From Phocaeicola sartorii JCM 17136 = DSM 21941 (GTDB lineage: Bacteria; Bacteroidota; Bacteroidia; Bacteroidales; Bacteroidaceae), in assembly GCF_000614185.1 (NCBI RefSeq), contig NZ_BAKM01000019.1, forward strand, positions 1 through 64,000: a stretch of DNA of 64,000 nucleotides. The letters are read 5' to 3'. The position numbers and the translations under genes were made by a program. How positions within the stretch are numbered: position 1 is the first letter of the stretch; each line of letters opens with the position of its first letter. The notes beneath the pieces are model-generated. The model ran no database searches, was not told the origin of the DNA, and worked only from the letters and a program-made list of their open reading frames with translations. Shown in pieces: positions 9,380 through 20,204 of this stretch.

Positions 9380-9506
9380 CTGAATCTAAGAGTTTTTTTA
9401 GTGAGTTCTTCAAGTGTCTTTGGAGAATGTTTGTTGGTAGGTATGTATTGAAATGCCCGATTACATAGGGAAATGTAGCCGGGCAGATTCAATGTTTTGA
9501 TAGAAT

Positions 9507-11058
9507 TTAGATCTCATCCGGCCACGGGCAGGGTTTTCCGGTCGCTTTGAATGTGGGACGCTGCCCTTCTACTTCCCGTAAATAGTTCCCTAATTCTTTG
9601 GAGAGCCGTTTTACGATTTCGGAATACCGGTCTGCCACATCATTTTTCTCGCTGATATCGTTTGGAATGTTGAACAATTCTTTTTTGCCGGTTTCATAAT
9701 AATAGACCAGTTTCCATTCATCTTTACGGATAGAACAGTCCAGATTGATGCCCGGCCCGTCATTACCCCAGATATTAGGAAAATTCCATATCAGCGCACG
9801 TCCTTTGGATGGGTCTCCTGTGCCTTTCAGCAGAGGCATAAAGCTGATACCGTCTATAGGGCTGACAGTCTTATAGTTTGTGATGCCCGCCATTTCAAGT
9901 ATGGTAGGATAAAAATCTTCAATCATAAGGTATTTGTCACAACGAGTATCCGGAGCGACTACTCCGGGCCAGCTTACAATCATCGGCTCGCGTATTCCTC
10001 CCTCATATAAGGAGCCTTTGCCACTGTTGAGGGGATAGTTTTGAGTATAAATCTGTCCGTCGCGCCATCCGGGTTGGGAGGCCAGCCCTCCATTGTCACT
10101 CATAAAGATGACGACTGTATGATCCGCTTCGTCGTTCTTTTCCAGCCAGTCCATCAGATCTCCCAGACTTTTATCCATACCTTCAATCAGAGATGCGTAT
10201 GCGGCTTCTTTGTCACTAAGTCCTTTTCTGATATATTTGGGGAAGAAGCGCATATCCTTGTCAATAGGAATATGGATAGCGTAATGCGCCATATACAGAT
10301 AGAAGGGTTGATTGTACTTTTTGGCTTTATCCAGGGCTTTGATGGCCTCACGTGTCAGGGCTTCCGTAGCAAATACACCGGTTCCCCAATAATCTTCCAG
10401 ACCGGGGACAGCCATCAGTGAGTAGGGTTTTCCATCACGGGTATGGCCGTAGTTCTGTTCGCTCAGATAAGTAGCCAGGCCACCGGCGGCATGTCCGGCT
10501 ATATTTACTTCAAACCCCCAATGGGCGGGGTTTTCCCCCGGAGTGTCAATGGATCCGAAATGAGCTTTTCCGCAGTGATGGTATGATAACCGCTTTGTCT
10601 GAGCAATTCGACGAAAGAGGTTCCGACAAATGTATTGGGGGTTCCGGCTACCTGGCTGACTCCGTTGTAGTTCCAGTCTGGTGGTTGTATTGTATTGCTT
10701 GGTCTGTCGGTGGCTTTGTTCTTTTCAAGCGTCCAGTTGGTCACCCGATGCCGGGTATTGTTGGCACCTGTTATCAGACTGCAACGGGTGGCGGAACTGA
10801 TGTTGCAGGCGTAGGCCTGTGTGAACATCATCCTTTCTTTGCCAAGCGTTCCATATTAGGGGTTTCATAGGCTTCGTTATAATGGGTTTTCTGTGTCCAG
10901 AAAGGCAAAGAGGTATCTTGCCAACCCATATCATCCACCATGAATAAGATAATGTTGGGACGCTGTTCTGTTGCTTCCGGAGATGTTTTTTCTTTTGCCT
11001 GTGCCGGAATTCCCGCCAGCGAAGCGAGAGTGAAAGAGAAAAGTAGTTTTTTATTCAT
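9507..11058 (-). CDS. S1-family sulfatase, two frameshifts
   Basis: Secreted sulfatase, probably removing sulfate from host glycans (substrate unknown). The signal peptide is at about 1-22. The metal-binding NIILFMVDDMGWQD comes next, and the formylglycine motif is serine-type (SSATRCSLITG). Later motifs include FMSDNGGLA and a C-terminal domain ending PCPWPDEI. The reading is in three frames, broken at about 10832 (after LAKKG; one added base gives GMMFTQAYACNIS) and at about 10577 (after GYHTI; one added base gives HCGKAHFGSIDTPGENPAHW). Repaired length is about 517 residues. A Ser-type motif implies activation by an anaerobic sulfatase-maturating enzyme, not seen here. No GH gene adjoins it. 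Confidence 0.88.
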
Positions 11059-11181
11059 ATCGGCTGGTTTGAGGTTTTTGGGGGATAATTCTGTTTTAAA
11101 TCGGTTTTAGGGAATTTCCCGGATAAGAATACCCGATAAGATGGATATAAGTATGTAATGATGATAGGAGTCATCTGCTTC

Positions 11182-12192
11182 TTATCCGAAGCAGATTCCC
11201 ATGCGTTTGCCTTGTACAATCAGGTCGTGGTTTTCATTGACCAGTTTTAACTTACCGGCCACTTCATTCAAAGAGACCGAACCTACTTCCGCACCTTGCA
11301 GAGAAACCATTCGTCCGAATTGTCCGGTGGCGATCAGTTCTGTAGCATGTCCGCCCATGCGTGTGGCCAGATTACGGTCGTATGGAGTAGGTGAGCCGCC
11401 TCGCTGGATATATCCCAATACAGTTTCACGAGTTTCGAATCCGGTTTCATATTCAATTTCTTGTGCTATGTACTCGGCGGCTTTCTTGCCGTCCATGGTC
11501 TGTATACCTTCTGCGACAACGACAATGGAATAGGGCTTTCCTTTTTTCAAACGTTCAATAATGGTATTCCCGATGTTATGTATGTCGTATGGAAGCTCAG
11601 GAATAAGAATCACGTCACCGCCTCCCGCCATTCCGGAATAAAGTGCAATCCAACCGGCTTTATGCCCCATAACCTCGATAACCATGACACGCTGATGTGA
11701 GCTGGCTGTGGAATGTAGCCGGTCAATGGCGTCGGTGGCAATGGTCACGGCAGAATCAAATCCGAATGAAACGTCCGTTCCCCAAACATCATTGTCTATG
11801 GTTTTAGGTACAGAAACAACATTTACGCCTGTCTGAGCCAGTTTGGCTGCGGTCTTTTGAGTTCCGTTTCCACCGATGCATACGATGCAGTCCAGTCCCA
11901 GGTTGTGAATATTTTTTAACATCAAGGCCGGTTTGTCTTCCGAGGCCGCCGACAAACGTTTCTTGAAGGGTTTTTCCCTGGAGGTACCTAGTATGGTTCC
12001 TCCCAAATTTAACAAGCCCGATAATGATTTTTCTGTCAATGGCTCTATGTCATTGTCCAGTAATCCCCGGAATCCGCTATGAATTCCATAAACCTCCATG
12101 CCATAGTGATTTATCGCTGTTTTGCAAACTCCTCTGATTGTGGCGTTTATTCCGGGACAGTCTCCTCCTGATGTCAATATTCCTATCTTCAT
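11182..12192 (-). CDS. pfkA: ATP-dependent 6-phosphofructokinase
   Basis: Phosphorylates fructose-6-phosphate in glycolysis. The 336-residue length fits the family. Visible motifs are the N-terminal GILTSGGDCPGINATIRG, the nucleotide site CIGGNGTQKTAAKLA, and the substrate loop PKTIDNDVWGTDVSFGFDSA. At the positions that separate ATP from pyrophosphate users, it has Gly (GGNG, E. coli Gly104) with Lys (PKTID, E. coli 124). That combination occurs in ATP-using group III enzymes; Asp at the first position would suggest pyrophosphate. The Asn before that Gly, where E. coli has Asp103, is unusual. It stands alone, divergent from the GH3-family gene. Confidence 0.93.
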   Translation of the reverse strand: MKIGILTSGGDCPGINATIRGVCKTAINHYGMEVYGIHSGFRGLLDNDIEPLTEKSLSGLLNLGGTILGTSREKPFKKRLSAASEDKPALMLKNIHNLGLDCIVCIGGNGTQKTAAKLAQTGVNVVSVPKTIDNDVWGTDVSFGFDSAVTIATDAIDRLHSTASSHQRVMVIEVMGHKAGWIALYSGMAGGGDVILIPELPYDIHNIGNTIIERLKKGKPYSIVVVAEGIQTMDGKKAAEYIAQEIEYETGFETRETVLGYIQRGGSPTPYDRNLATRMGGHATELIATGQFGRMVSLQGAEVGSVSLNEVAGKLKLVNENHDLIVQGKRMGICFG

Positions 12193-12301
12193 AGCCTTTG
12201 ATGTTAAGTTGTAAACGACCGTAAAGATAACAAAAAATAAAAGTAATGTAGAAAACTATAAAAAAAATAATGTTATCAGCCATTATAATATAGAAATAAG
12301 C

Positions 12302-12309
12302 TATTTTTG
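12302..12309 (+). promoter_or_regulatory. -7 box for the GH3-family gene
   Basis: TATTTTTG matches the Bacteroides TAnnTTTG consensus and lies about 30 nt before the preferred ATG at 12340. No convincing TTG box is visible at the expected distance upstream. Confidence 0.5.
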
Positions 12310-12339
12310 CAAGATATAACGAATTGTATACTAAGACAA

Positions 12340-13844
12340 ATGAATTCTACCAGACTAATTAGTACGCTATTCAAGCCCAGACAAAAAGCGACAGCCTTGT
12401 ATGCAACTCAGGCTGAGGCACTCCAACATAAAGTATTTTGCCGGCTGATTAATGATGCGGCCAATACGGAGTGGGGATTGAAATATGGCTATAAAGACAT
12501 AAAGAGATATCAAGACTTCCAACGTGTACCTGTACAGACCTACGAAGAAATCAAGCCATACGTAGAACGTATGCGTCATGGAGAAGAAAATGTCCTGTGG
12601 CGTGGCGAAGTGCGCTGGTTTGCCAAATCTTCGGGAACGACCAATGACAAGAGCAAATTTATTCCTGTAAGCAGGGATGGTCTTCACGATACCCACTATG
12701 CTGGTGGCAGGGATGCAGTGGCACTGTATCTTCAGCAAAATCCTGAAAGCCGCTTTTTCTCAGGAAAAGGATTGATTTTGGGAGGAAGTCATGCACCAAA
12801 CTATAATGTGAAACGGAGCCTTGTGGGAGACCTTTCTGCCATATTGATTGAAAATGTGAATCCGTTGGTCAATCTGATCCGGGTGCCTGAGAAGAAAATT
12901 GCGTTGCTGAGTGATTTTGAGGAGAAAGTGGAAAGGATCACCCGTGCCACAATGAATCAGCATGTGACAAACCTTTCGGGAGTACCGTCATGGATGATGG
13001 CCGTGCTGAAACATATTCTGGAAGTGAAGGGAACGGATAATTTGGCGGAAGTATGGCCTGACTTGGAAGTGTTCTTTCATGGGGGGGTTGCTTTTACTCC
13101 TTATCGCGAGCAGTACAAACAGCTTATTCGTAGCGACAAGATGCATTATATGGAAACATACAATGCCAGTGAAGGGTTCTTCGGATTGCAAAATGATTTC
13201 AGTGATCCGTCCATGTTGCTGATGATTGACTATGGGGTATTTTATGAATTCATTCCGATGGAAGATGTCGGTACTGAAAATCCTCATATTGTCCCGCTGG
13301 CCGATGTGGAATTAAATAAAAATTATGCGATGGTCATCAGCACTTCCTGCGGATTGTGGCGTTATATGATTGGCGATACCGTGAAGTTCACCAACAAACA
13401 TCCCTATAAATTTGTTATAACAGGGCGTACCAAGCATTTTATCAACGCATTTGGCGAGGAGTTGATGGTGGATAATGCGGAACAAGGACTGGCGAAAGCC
13501 TGTGAAGCTACTGGTGCACAGATTGTTGACTATTCTGCTGCTCCTGTTTTCATGGATGCACATGCCAAGTGTCGTCATCAGTGGCTGATAGAGTTTGCCG
13601 TGATGCCAGACTCTTTAGAGGATTTTGGACGGGTTCTTGACACTTCTTTACAACAAATTAACTCCGATTACGAACCAAACGTCATAAAAACATTACCTTG
13701 CAGCCGTTGGAGATAATCGTGGCTAGACACAATCTGTTCCACGATTGGCTGAAAGAAAAAGGCAAACTAGGCGGACAACACAAAGTGCCGAGATTAAGCA
13801 ATACGCGTGATTATATAGAAGAAATGCTAAGCTTGAACCAATAA
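12340..13844 (+). CDS. GH3 auxin-responsive-promoter family protein (acyl-adenylating), frameshifted
   Basis: Member of the adenylate-forming superfamily; the bacterial role is unknown, with acyl or amino-acid conjugation inferred. Visible motifs are the ATP-loop KSSGTTNDKSKFIPVSRDG, the YNASEGFFGLQND block, and the C-terminal GRTKHFINAFGEEL hinge. I prefer Met at 12340 (MNSTRLISTLFKPR) over the upstream TTG because it matches the family N-terminus. The frame breaks at about 13673; adding one base (NSDYEAKRHKNITLQPLEII) continues it to 13844 for about 501 residues. The uncorrected frame stops at 13716. A Big_5 lipoprotein gene follows 4 nt later, so these genes are probably co-transcribed. 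Confidence 0.88.
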
Positions 13845-13848
13845 AAAC

Positions 13849-15771
13849 ATGAATTGGAAAAAACATAAATTACCTGCGTTGTTAATGCTGATGATCGTGG
13901 TGTATTCCTGTGCCAGCATGGGAACGCCGGACGGTGGCCCTTATGATGAGGAGCCTCCTAGGTTTGTCAGAAGTTCCCCTAAACCTTATGCTACAAGTAA
14001 TAAGGATAAAAAGATAGCCATTGAATTTGATGAGTTTATCAAATTGGAGAAAACATCAGAAAAAGTAGTGGTGTCTCCTCCCCAACTGGAACAGCCGGAT
14101 ATCAAGGCAAGCGGAAGAAGAGTATTGGTTAATCTTATGGACTCATTGAAACCCAATACCACTTATACCATTGACTTTTCGGATGCCATTGTCGATAATA
14201 ATGAAGGTAACCCGTTGGGCAGCTATTCATTTTCTTTTTCTACGGGAGAAGTCATTGATACATTGGAAGTTTCCGGAACGGTGTTAGGCGCTGCCGATCT
14301 GGAGCCTGTTAAAGGCATGATGGTGGGTTTGCATTCCGATTTGAATGACAGTGCTTTTCTCAAGAAGCCGTTCGACCGTGTCTCACGTACAGACAGCCGT
14401 GGCCGTTTTTCCATTCGTGGTATAGCACCGGGCAAATATCATATTTTCGGTTTAATGGATGGCAATCAGAATTATTTGTATGATTCCAAAACGGAGATGA
14501 TTGCTTTTAGTGATTCTATCATTATCCCTACTATGGAAGCGGCCATGCGTCAGGATACATTGTGGAAGGATACGGTTACTGTTGACACCATTAAAACGGT
14601 GGGTTATACCCGCTTCCTGCCGGATGATATTGTTCTGAGGGCATTCAAAGGAATCAATGACCGCCAGTATCTGGCCGGGAGCGAGCGTGATAAGGAGAAT
14701 CATTTTGTATTATCTTTTAGTGCGGCGGCTGATACCTTGCCTACCTTGAAAGGCTTGAATTTTGATGAAAAGGATGCTTTTATTATAGAAAGTACTCCGC
14801 GTAATGACTCTATTTGTTATTGGATTAAAGATTCGCTGGTCTATCAGATGGATACGTTGGAAATCCAACTGGATTATCTATATACGGATACATTGAATCA
14901 GTTGGTTCCTAAAACCGATACGCTTTTTCTGGCCAATAAGCTGACAAGAGAACAACGTGAAAAGTTGCAGAAAAAAGCGAATGAGGAAAAAGAGAAAGAA
15001 CGTAAAAAGAGGGAGAAGAAGGGGGATACCTTACAAGTCGAACCGACGAAATTCCTGACGATGAATGTTGATGCTCCGTCAGCGTTCGATATCTACAGGA
15101 ATATCTATGTATCTTTTGAGGAACCTGTGGCAAGCATCGATACTTCGGCCATTCACATGGAAGTAAAGGTGGATAGTCTATGGCAACCCACTCCTTTTCT
15201 TTTTGTGGCAGACTCGCTGATGCCACGACAATATCAGATATTGGCGGACTGGCAACCGGAACAGGAGTATCAGTTAACCATTGACTCTATGGCATTTAAA
15301 GGAATCTATGGCTTGCATACCGATAAGGTTCAGCAGACAGTGAAAGTGAAGAAAATGGATGAATATGGAACCATTTTGTTGAATATAAAAGGAGCGGGGA
15401 CGAATGCTGTTGCCGAATTGCTGGATGCCAGTGGAAACGTGCTGCGCCAACAGCCGGTGACGGTGGAAGGAACCGCAGACTTCTATTTCTTGAATCCGGG
15501 TACGAAATATTATATACGTTTGTTTAACGACCGTAATAGTAACGGAGTATGGGATACGGGAGATTATGATAAGAAGATTCAGCCTGAAGAAGTATTCTAT
15601 TTCCCGAAGGTATGGGAGATGAAGGCCAACTTTGAATTTGAAGAGAATTGGGATGTGAATGCTATTCCTGCGGACAAACAAAAACTGGATGAAATAAAGA
15701 AACAAAAACCGGAAGAGACTAAAAAGGTACAAGATAGAAATAAAGAAAGAGCTAGAAAACTAGGCCGATGA
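13849..15771 (+). CDS. Lipoprotein with bacterial Ig-like (Big_5) domain
   Basis: 640-residue secreted lipoprotein. The signal peptide ends in a lipobox (VVYSCAS). A Big_5-type Ig domain follows at about 35-130 (PPRFVRSSPKPYATSN to TIDFSDAIVDNNEGNPL), then beta-rich segments, including a carboxypeptidase-regulatory-like stretch (GRFSIRGIAPGKYHIFGLMD). A highly charged Lys/Glu stretch lies at about 365-395, and the tail is rich in Lys and Glu. The function is unknown. The stop overlaps the next ATG by 4 bases (15768-15771), so it is translationally coupled to the DUF3108 gene. Confidence 0.82.
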   Translation: MNWKKHKLPALLMLMIVVYSCASMGTPDGGPYDEEPPRFVRSSPKPYATSNKDKKIAIEFDEFIKLEKTSEKVVVSPPQLEQPDIKASGRRVLVNLMDSLKPNTTYTIDFSDAIVDNNEGNPLGSYSFSFSTGEVIDTLEVSGTVLGAADLEPVKGMMVGLHSDLNDSAFLKKPFDRVSRTDSRGRFSIRGIAPGKYHIFGLMDGNQNYLYDSKTEMIAFSDSIIIPTMEAAMRQDTLWKDTVTVDTIKTVGYTRFLPDDIVLRAFKGINDRQYLAGSERDKENHFVLSFSAAADTLPTLKGLNFDEKDAFIIESTPRNDSICYWIKDSLVYQMDTLEIQLDYLYTDTLNQLVPKTDTLFLANKLTREQREKLQKKANEEKEKERKKREKKGDTLQVEPTKFLTMNVDAPSAFDIYRNIYVSFEEPVASIDTSAIHMEVKVDSLWQPTPFLFVADSLMPRQYQILADWQPEQEYQLTIDSMAFKGIYGLHTDKVQQTVKVKKMDEYGTILLNIKGAGTNAVAELLDASGNVLRQQPVTVEGTADFYFLNPGTKYYIRLFNDRNSNGVWDTGDYDKKIQPEEVFYFPKVWEMKANFEFEENWDVNAIPADKQKLDEIKKQKPEETKKVQDRNKERARKLGR

Positions 15772-16577
15772 AAAAAACTATTCTAATATTATTGTGTGGC
15801 TGGTTTGCCATCATGGTAACCAGGGCGCAATGTGCGGCACAAAACGAAGCTATCCAGGCAGGCGAAGAGTTGGTGTACGACTTGAAGTTCAACTGGAAAT
15901 TTATTTGGGTTGCTGCCGGACAGGCAAAAATGGACATGCAGGCTATTACCTATCAAGGGAAACCTTGTTTTCGTAGTAATCTGATCTCTGTCAGTAACAA
16001 ACAAGTCGATTTCTTTTTTAAGATGCGTGACACATTGACTTGTATTACCAGCAGCCGTCTGGAGCCTGTTTATTTCCGTAAAGGGGCGGAAGAGGGCGAC
16101 CGTTATACGGTGGACGAAGTATGGTTCAGCTATGAAAATGGAAAATGTATTGCCGATCAGCGTCGTATGAGGAGAGGACGGGATACGGTGAGATCGAAGG
16201 ATCAAAGTGATGAGTGTATCTTTGATATGTTGAGCATATTGATGAGGGCACGTTCATTTGATGTAAGTGACTATAAAGTCGGCGATAAAATATTGTTTGA
16301 TATGGCTACAGGCACTAAAGTGGAGCAGCAAACATTGATTTATCGTGGCCGGAAGAACTTTAAGGCAGAGAATGGCGTGAAATATCGTTGTCTGGTTTTC
16401 TCTTTAGTGGAGTATAAGAAAGGAAAAGAAAAAGAAGTGATAACTTTTTATGTTACTGATGATAAAAACCATTTGCCGGTGCGTTTGGATTTATATTTGA
16501 ATTTTGGCTCAGCAAAAGCATTCTTGAGAGAGATAAAGGGTAATCGTCATCCTCTTACTTCTATTATAGAGAAATGA
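15768..16577 (+). CDS. DUF3108-type secreted protein
   Basis: 269-residue protein with an N-terminal signal peptide (LILLCGWFAIMVTRAQC) followed by the pattern of DUF3108 proteins: AGEELVYDLKFNWKFIWVAA near the N-terminus, then strand-rich sequence with DTLTCITSSRLEPVYFRKG and a C-terminal HLPVRLDLYLNFGSAKAFL. Proteins of this family are periplasmic or outer-membrane associated and of unknown function. It is the last gene of the GH3-Big_5-DUF3108 run; two hairpins follow at 16602-16653. Confidence 0.8.
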   Translation: MKKTILILLCGWFAIMVTRAQCAAQNEAIQAGEELVYDLKFNWKFIWVAAGQAKMDMQAITYQGKPCFRSNLISVSNKQVDFFFKMRDTLTCITSSRLEPVYFRKGAEEGDRYTVDEVWFSYENGKCIADQRRMRRGRDTVRSKDQSDECIFDMLSILMRARSFDVSDYKVGDKILFDMATGTKVEQQTLIYRGRKNFKAENGVKYRCLVFSLVEYKKGKEKEVITFYVTDDKNHLPVRLDLYLNFGSAKAFLREIKGNRHPLTSIIEK

Positions 16578-16601
16578 TTCATGTTATCCCTGTTATAATA
16601 A

Positions 16602-16653
16602 GGGCAGGCTTTGAGCCTGCCCGGTAATCCTCTATTCATGGAAGGAATAGAGG
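16602..16653. terminator. Two consecutive hairpins between convergent genes
   Basis: The first hairpin, 16602-16622, has a perfect 9-bp stem (GGGCAGGCT/AGCCTGCCC) and a 3-nt loop. The second, 16629-16653, has a 9-bp stem (CCTCTATTC/GAATAGAGG). No strong T run follows on either strand, so these may be bidirectional terminators or processing structures for the two convergent transcripts. Confidence 0.55.
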
Positions 16654-16678
16654 AAGCCGGTGGAGTATAAGAATATTT

Positions 16679-17500
16679 TCACTCATCAAAGAGTTTGGCT
16701 TGCCGGGAAATAAGTTTCAAGGTCTTTCCTTCATTTAATGCGGCAAGAATCGTTGCACCCCCTTTGTTCACTTTGCATAAAGAGATATTCGGTCCCATGA
16801 TCTCGGCAATCCGTACTTCGCCGATCTTGGTCTCTGTATAATGTCCTTCCAGCATTCCACTTTCTACCACGTCAAAGCGTAACCCTGCTTTGATAGGATC
16901 ATCATATCCCAGATTGATATAAATGGTTTTTGCCTTCTCTCTTTTTGTGGAAACCACTTTCAGTATCGAACCATATACCTTGAAGTAATTTTCAACAAAA
17001 AGTCCCATTTCGTATGGCACATTGATTAATGAATGCTCTATAGCGCTGTATTGGGTGGCGTCTTTACCGGACGCTGAACCGGTTTCCTCATAATTGCGAG
17101 TGCTGATAGTAACTCCGTCACTTGTCCGTATCAAATCGAGACGCAGGGTGAATTTCTCTTTGTAACTGTTCTCACGGCTGTGGTAACGTCTGTGCGAGCT
17201 TCCGTCATCAGTCGCTTCCCGTTGCATCACGTTCCCTTTTAGCAGGTATTCAGCCTTGAAGCGGCGTGCGTCTTCCAGTGGACTCAGGCTGAGATCACTG
17301 CCTGCCGAAACGGCATCCACTACATTAACTCGGTTGGTATTACGGATACCGTCGATAAATGCGAGACGAATCATGTTGATCGCTCTGTTGGGTACTTTGA
17401 TTTCACTGTCGAAGTCATCCACATAAATGGTATATTTTTGTCCGGATGCTCCTATGGATATTACCGTCAAAATTATTAATAATAGGATATTACGTTTCAT
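16679..17500 (-). CDS. Secreted protein of unknown function (CsgG/LpoB-like N-terminal half possible)
   Basis: About 273 residues from the preferred Met (MKRNILLLIILTV), which begins a clear signal peptide; an in-frame Met two codons upstream and a longer start at 17551 are less likely. After the signal come YTIYVDDFDSE and IRLAFIDGIRNTNRVNVVDA, then a short Ser/His/Arg-rich loop (SSHRRYHSREN). This early pattern resembles the strand-helix start of CsgG/LpoB-type periplasmic proteins. The second half (GYDDPIKAGLRFDVVE, KIGEVRIAEI) is beta-rich. I do not recognise the function. Confidence 0.6.
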   Translation of the reverse strand: MKRNILLLIILTVISIGASGQKYTIYVDDFDSEIKVPNRAINMIRLAFIDGIRNTNRVNVVDAVSAGSDLSLSPLEDARRFKAEYLLKGNVMQREATDDGSSHRRYHSRENSYKEKFTLRLDLIRTSDGVTISTRNYEETGSASGKDATQYSAIEHSLINVPYEMGLFVENYFKVYGSILKVVSTKREKAKTIYINLGYDDPIKAGLRFDVVESGMLEGHYTETKIGEVRIAEIMGPNISLCKVNKGGATILAALNEGKTLKLISRQAKLFDE

Positions 17501-17558
17501 AGTCATACGAATTTGCAGGGTTTGTAATGTAGTTCCTTTACGAAAATACATAGTTTGG

Positions 17559-17578
17559 TGTTCATTTGCAAATGAACA
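17559..17578. promoter_or_regulatory. Perfect 20-bp palindrome upstream of two divergent genes
   Basis: TGTTCATTTGCAAATGAACA is a perfect palindrome. It lies 59 nt upstream of the minus-strand secreted-protein start and 121 nt upstream of the plus-strand sensor kinase start. A perfect even-length dyad of this size between divergent genes fits a dimeric regulator site. A second, weaker dyad (GCGTTAAAA/TTTTAAACGC) follows at about 17579-17602. Confidence 0.5.
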
Positions 17579-17698
17579 GCGTTAAAAATAGATTTTAAAC
17601 GCTGATTATTCATCGTTTATCTCCTTTTTCATGTTTCATTACTTGATTTTGAAAGATAATGATTATCTTGGCACATAAATTCCAAGGGGAGCGTAAAT

Positions 17699-20121
17699 AT
17701 GGGGAATATTAAAGAAAATGATGCAAGATTGCGGCAACTTATATCGATGGCACGTATCGGATGGTGGGAAGTGGACTTTGAGGAAGGAGTTTACTACTGT
17801 TCTGAGTTTGTTGCTGATTTGTTGGGAATAAAGGGAGATAGGATTTCCTTTGAAGATTTCAACGGCCTTATTTGTGAAAATTATAGGGAACGGGTTCAGG
17901 AAGAATTCCGTTCTTTCCGGATGATGGAGATTTATGAGCAGGTCTTTCCGATACATTCCAAATACGGGGTGATGTGGGTCAGTACGAAGGTGGGTGAAAA
18001 ATATATCAATGAAGAAGGGCATGTCCGCGTCATGGGGATGCTGCAATGTATTTCCCGACAGCGGATGAACATGCAGGAACAGATGGTAGACCGCTTGAAC
18101 TCTTTGCTATCCCGTTTGAACGGTATTTCCAAGTCATTGCTCGATTTTTTGCATTCTGATGATATCACCTTGGTTATCAATAAGATTTTAAAAGATGTAC
18201 TACGTCAATTTCAGGCCGACCGTACTTATATCTTTGAGTTTGACAGAAAGCTGCATACGCAATTCTGTATTTATGAAATAACTGTAGAGGGGATAAGGGG
18301 GCGTAAGGAGCCGGTGGCGGAATCTTCTATCGTTGAAGACTCCTGGTGGATGAACCAGATATTGACCGGAAACCCAATCATTCTTTTTACATTGAATTCA
18401 CTTCCCGCTTCTGCTGGTGCGGATAAACTCAGACAGGAAGAATACGGGGTGAAATCCATCATGGTTGTACCTTTGAATTCAAAGGATGGTGTATGGGGCT
18501 ATATAGGGGTTGATATGGTGCATGAGCACCGGAACTGGTGTAATGAGGATTATCAATGGTTTGTTTCTTTGGGGAATATGATCAGTATCTGTATGGAGTT
18601 GAGACGTTCTGAATCTGAGGCCCGCATGGAGAAAGCTTTTCTTCAGAATATTCTTAAGAACCTTCCTGTAGGTGTTGAATTGTATGATAAGGAGGGGTTT
18701 ATGACAGATCTTAATGACAAAGAAGTCGAAATATTCGGTTTGCGGCATAAAGAAGATGTGCTGGGAATGAATTTATTTGATAATCCTTTGTTATCGCAGG
18801 AACTGAAAGAAAGATTGAAGGCAGGAAACTCGTTGGACATGTCCTTTATATATGACTTTGATCGTCTGAACGGTTATTATTTCACCACTCGTACAGGTAC
18901 CATTAATTTAGTTTCCAAATTTGCTCCGCTCTATGATGCTTTGGGCAATTTAATCAATATATTACTTATCAATATTGATAATACGGAGACGACCAATGCT
19001 TATAGCAAGATACAGGAGTTTGAAGAGTTCTTTACTTTGATAGGGAATTATGCCAAAGTAGGATATGCCCACTTCAATGCTTTGACTTGTGATGGTTATG
19101 CGGTGAACAGCTGGTATCGGAATATAGGTGAGAAAGAGGGCACTCCGCTCAATGAGATTATCAAGGCGCATCCCCATTTTCATCCGGATGACCGTAGAAT
19201 GATGCTCTGTTTCTTTGATCAGGTATTGATGCGTGAGGCCAGTCATTTGAGACGTGATGTACGTATATTACGGGAAGACGGTACTTATACATGGACACGG
19301 ATTAATGTGATGGTGCGTGATTTCCGTCCGGAAGACGGGATCATTGATATGGTTTGTGTCAATTATGATATAACCGAACTGAAAGAAACGGAACGGAAAC
19401 TGATAGCGGCAAAGGATAAAGCGGAAGAGTTGGACCGGTTGAAATCTGCCTTTCTGGCTAATATGAGCCATGAAATCCGTACTCCGCTGAATGCTATTGT
19501 GGGGTTTTCCAATCTTTTGACGGAAACGGAAGATACGGAGGAGCGCCAGCTGTATATGGATATCGTGCAGGAGAATACGGAATTGCTGCTCCAGCTTATT
19601 TCGGATATCCTTGATTTGTCGAAGATGGAATCCGGAACTTTCGAGTTTGCCAACAGTGATACGGATGTTAATCTGCTCTGTGATGAGATTATCCGTTCTT
19701 TACGCATGAAGGCATCGCCCGGTGTGGAACTGGTGTTTAAAGAATGCTTGCCCGGGTGCCATGTATGGGCGGACAAGAATCGTTTGAATCAAGTCATTTC
19801 CAACTTTATCAATAATGCTTTAAAGTTTACTTCTTCGGGCTGTATTTCATTGGGATATTATAGGCAGACGGATGGATATTTGCGGTTCTATGTCCGTGAT
19901 ACAGGGATGGGGATTCCTTCAAATAAAGTAAATACTATTTTTGACCGTTTTGTAAAATTGAATAGCTTTGCTCATGGTACGGGGCTTGGCCTGTCCATTT
20001 GTAAAAGTCTGGTAGAACAGATGGGGGAAGCATTGGTGTGGAGTCGGAAGAAGGAAAAGGCTCTTGCTTTTGGTTTACTTATCCTTATCGGGATATGGCT
20101 GATCGTGTTCTGACACCGTAG
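17699..20121 (+). CDS. PAS/GAF-domain sensor histidine kinase, frameshifted near the end
   Basis: Multi-domain sensor kinase. It begins with a PAS-like domain (about 10-125, [20 protein letters not shown]). A GAF domain follows (about 150-300) and then two more PAS domains (about 315-430 and 435-570). The HisKA box with the phosphorylated His comes next ([20 protein letters not shown]), then HATPase with NALKFT, DTGMGIP and HGTGLGLSI. There is no transmembrane segment and no receiver domain, so it looks cytosolic. The frame breaks in a G run at 20033-20037; one added G gives [20 protein letters not shown] and a stop at 20119-20121. No response regulator adjoins it. Confidence 0.9.
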
Positions 20122-20189
20122 GGGTGAATTGAATTTATCCGGATACACTGATTATGTGGTATCGGGTGGAATATTCTGCCCCTACAGTG
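20114..20189. terminator. Long imperfect inverted repeat between convergent genes
   Basis: The arms CACCGTAGGGG (20114-20124) and CCCCTACAGTG (20179-20189) pair with one mismatch across a 54-nt interval that itself contains weak dyads. It lies between the convergent sensor kinase and secreted-protein genes and may act as a bidirectional terminator. No T run is present. Confidence 0.35.
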
Positions 20190-20204
20190 GACTAGGACTG
20201 TATT

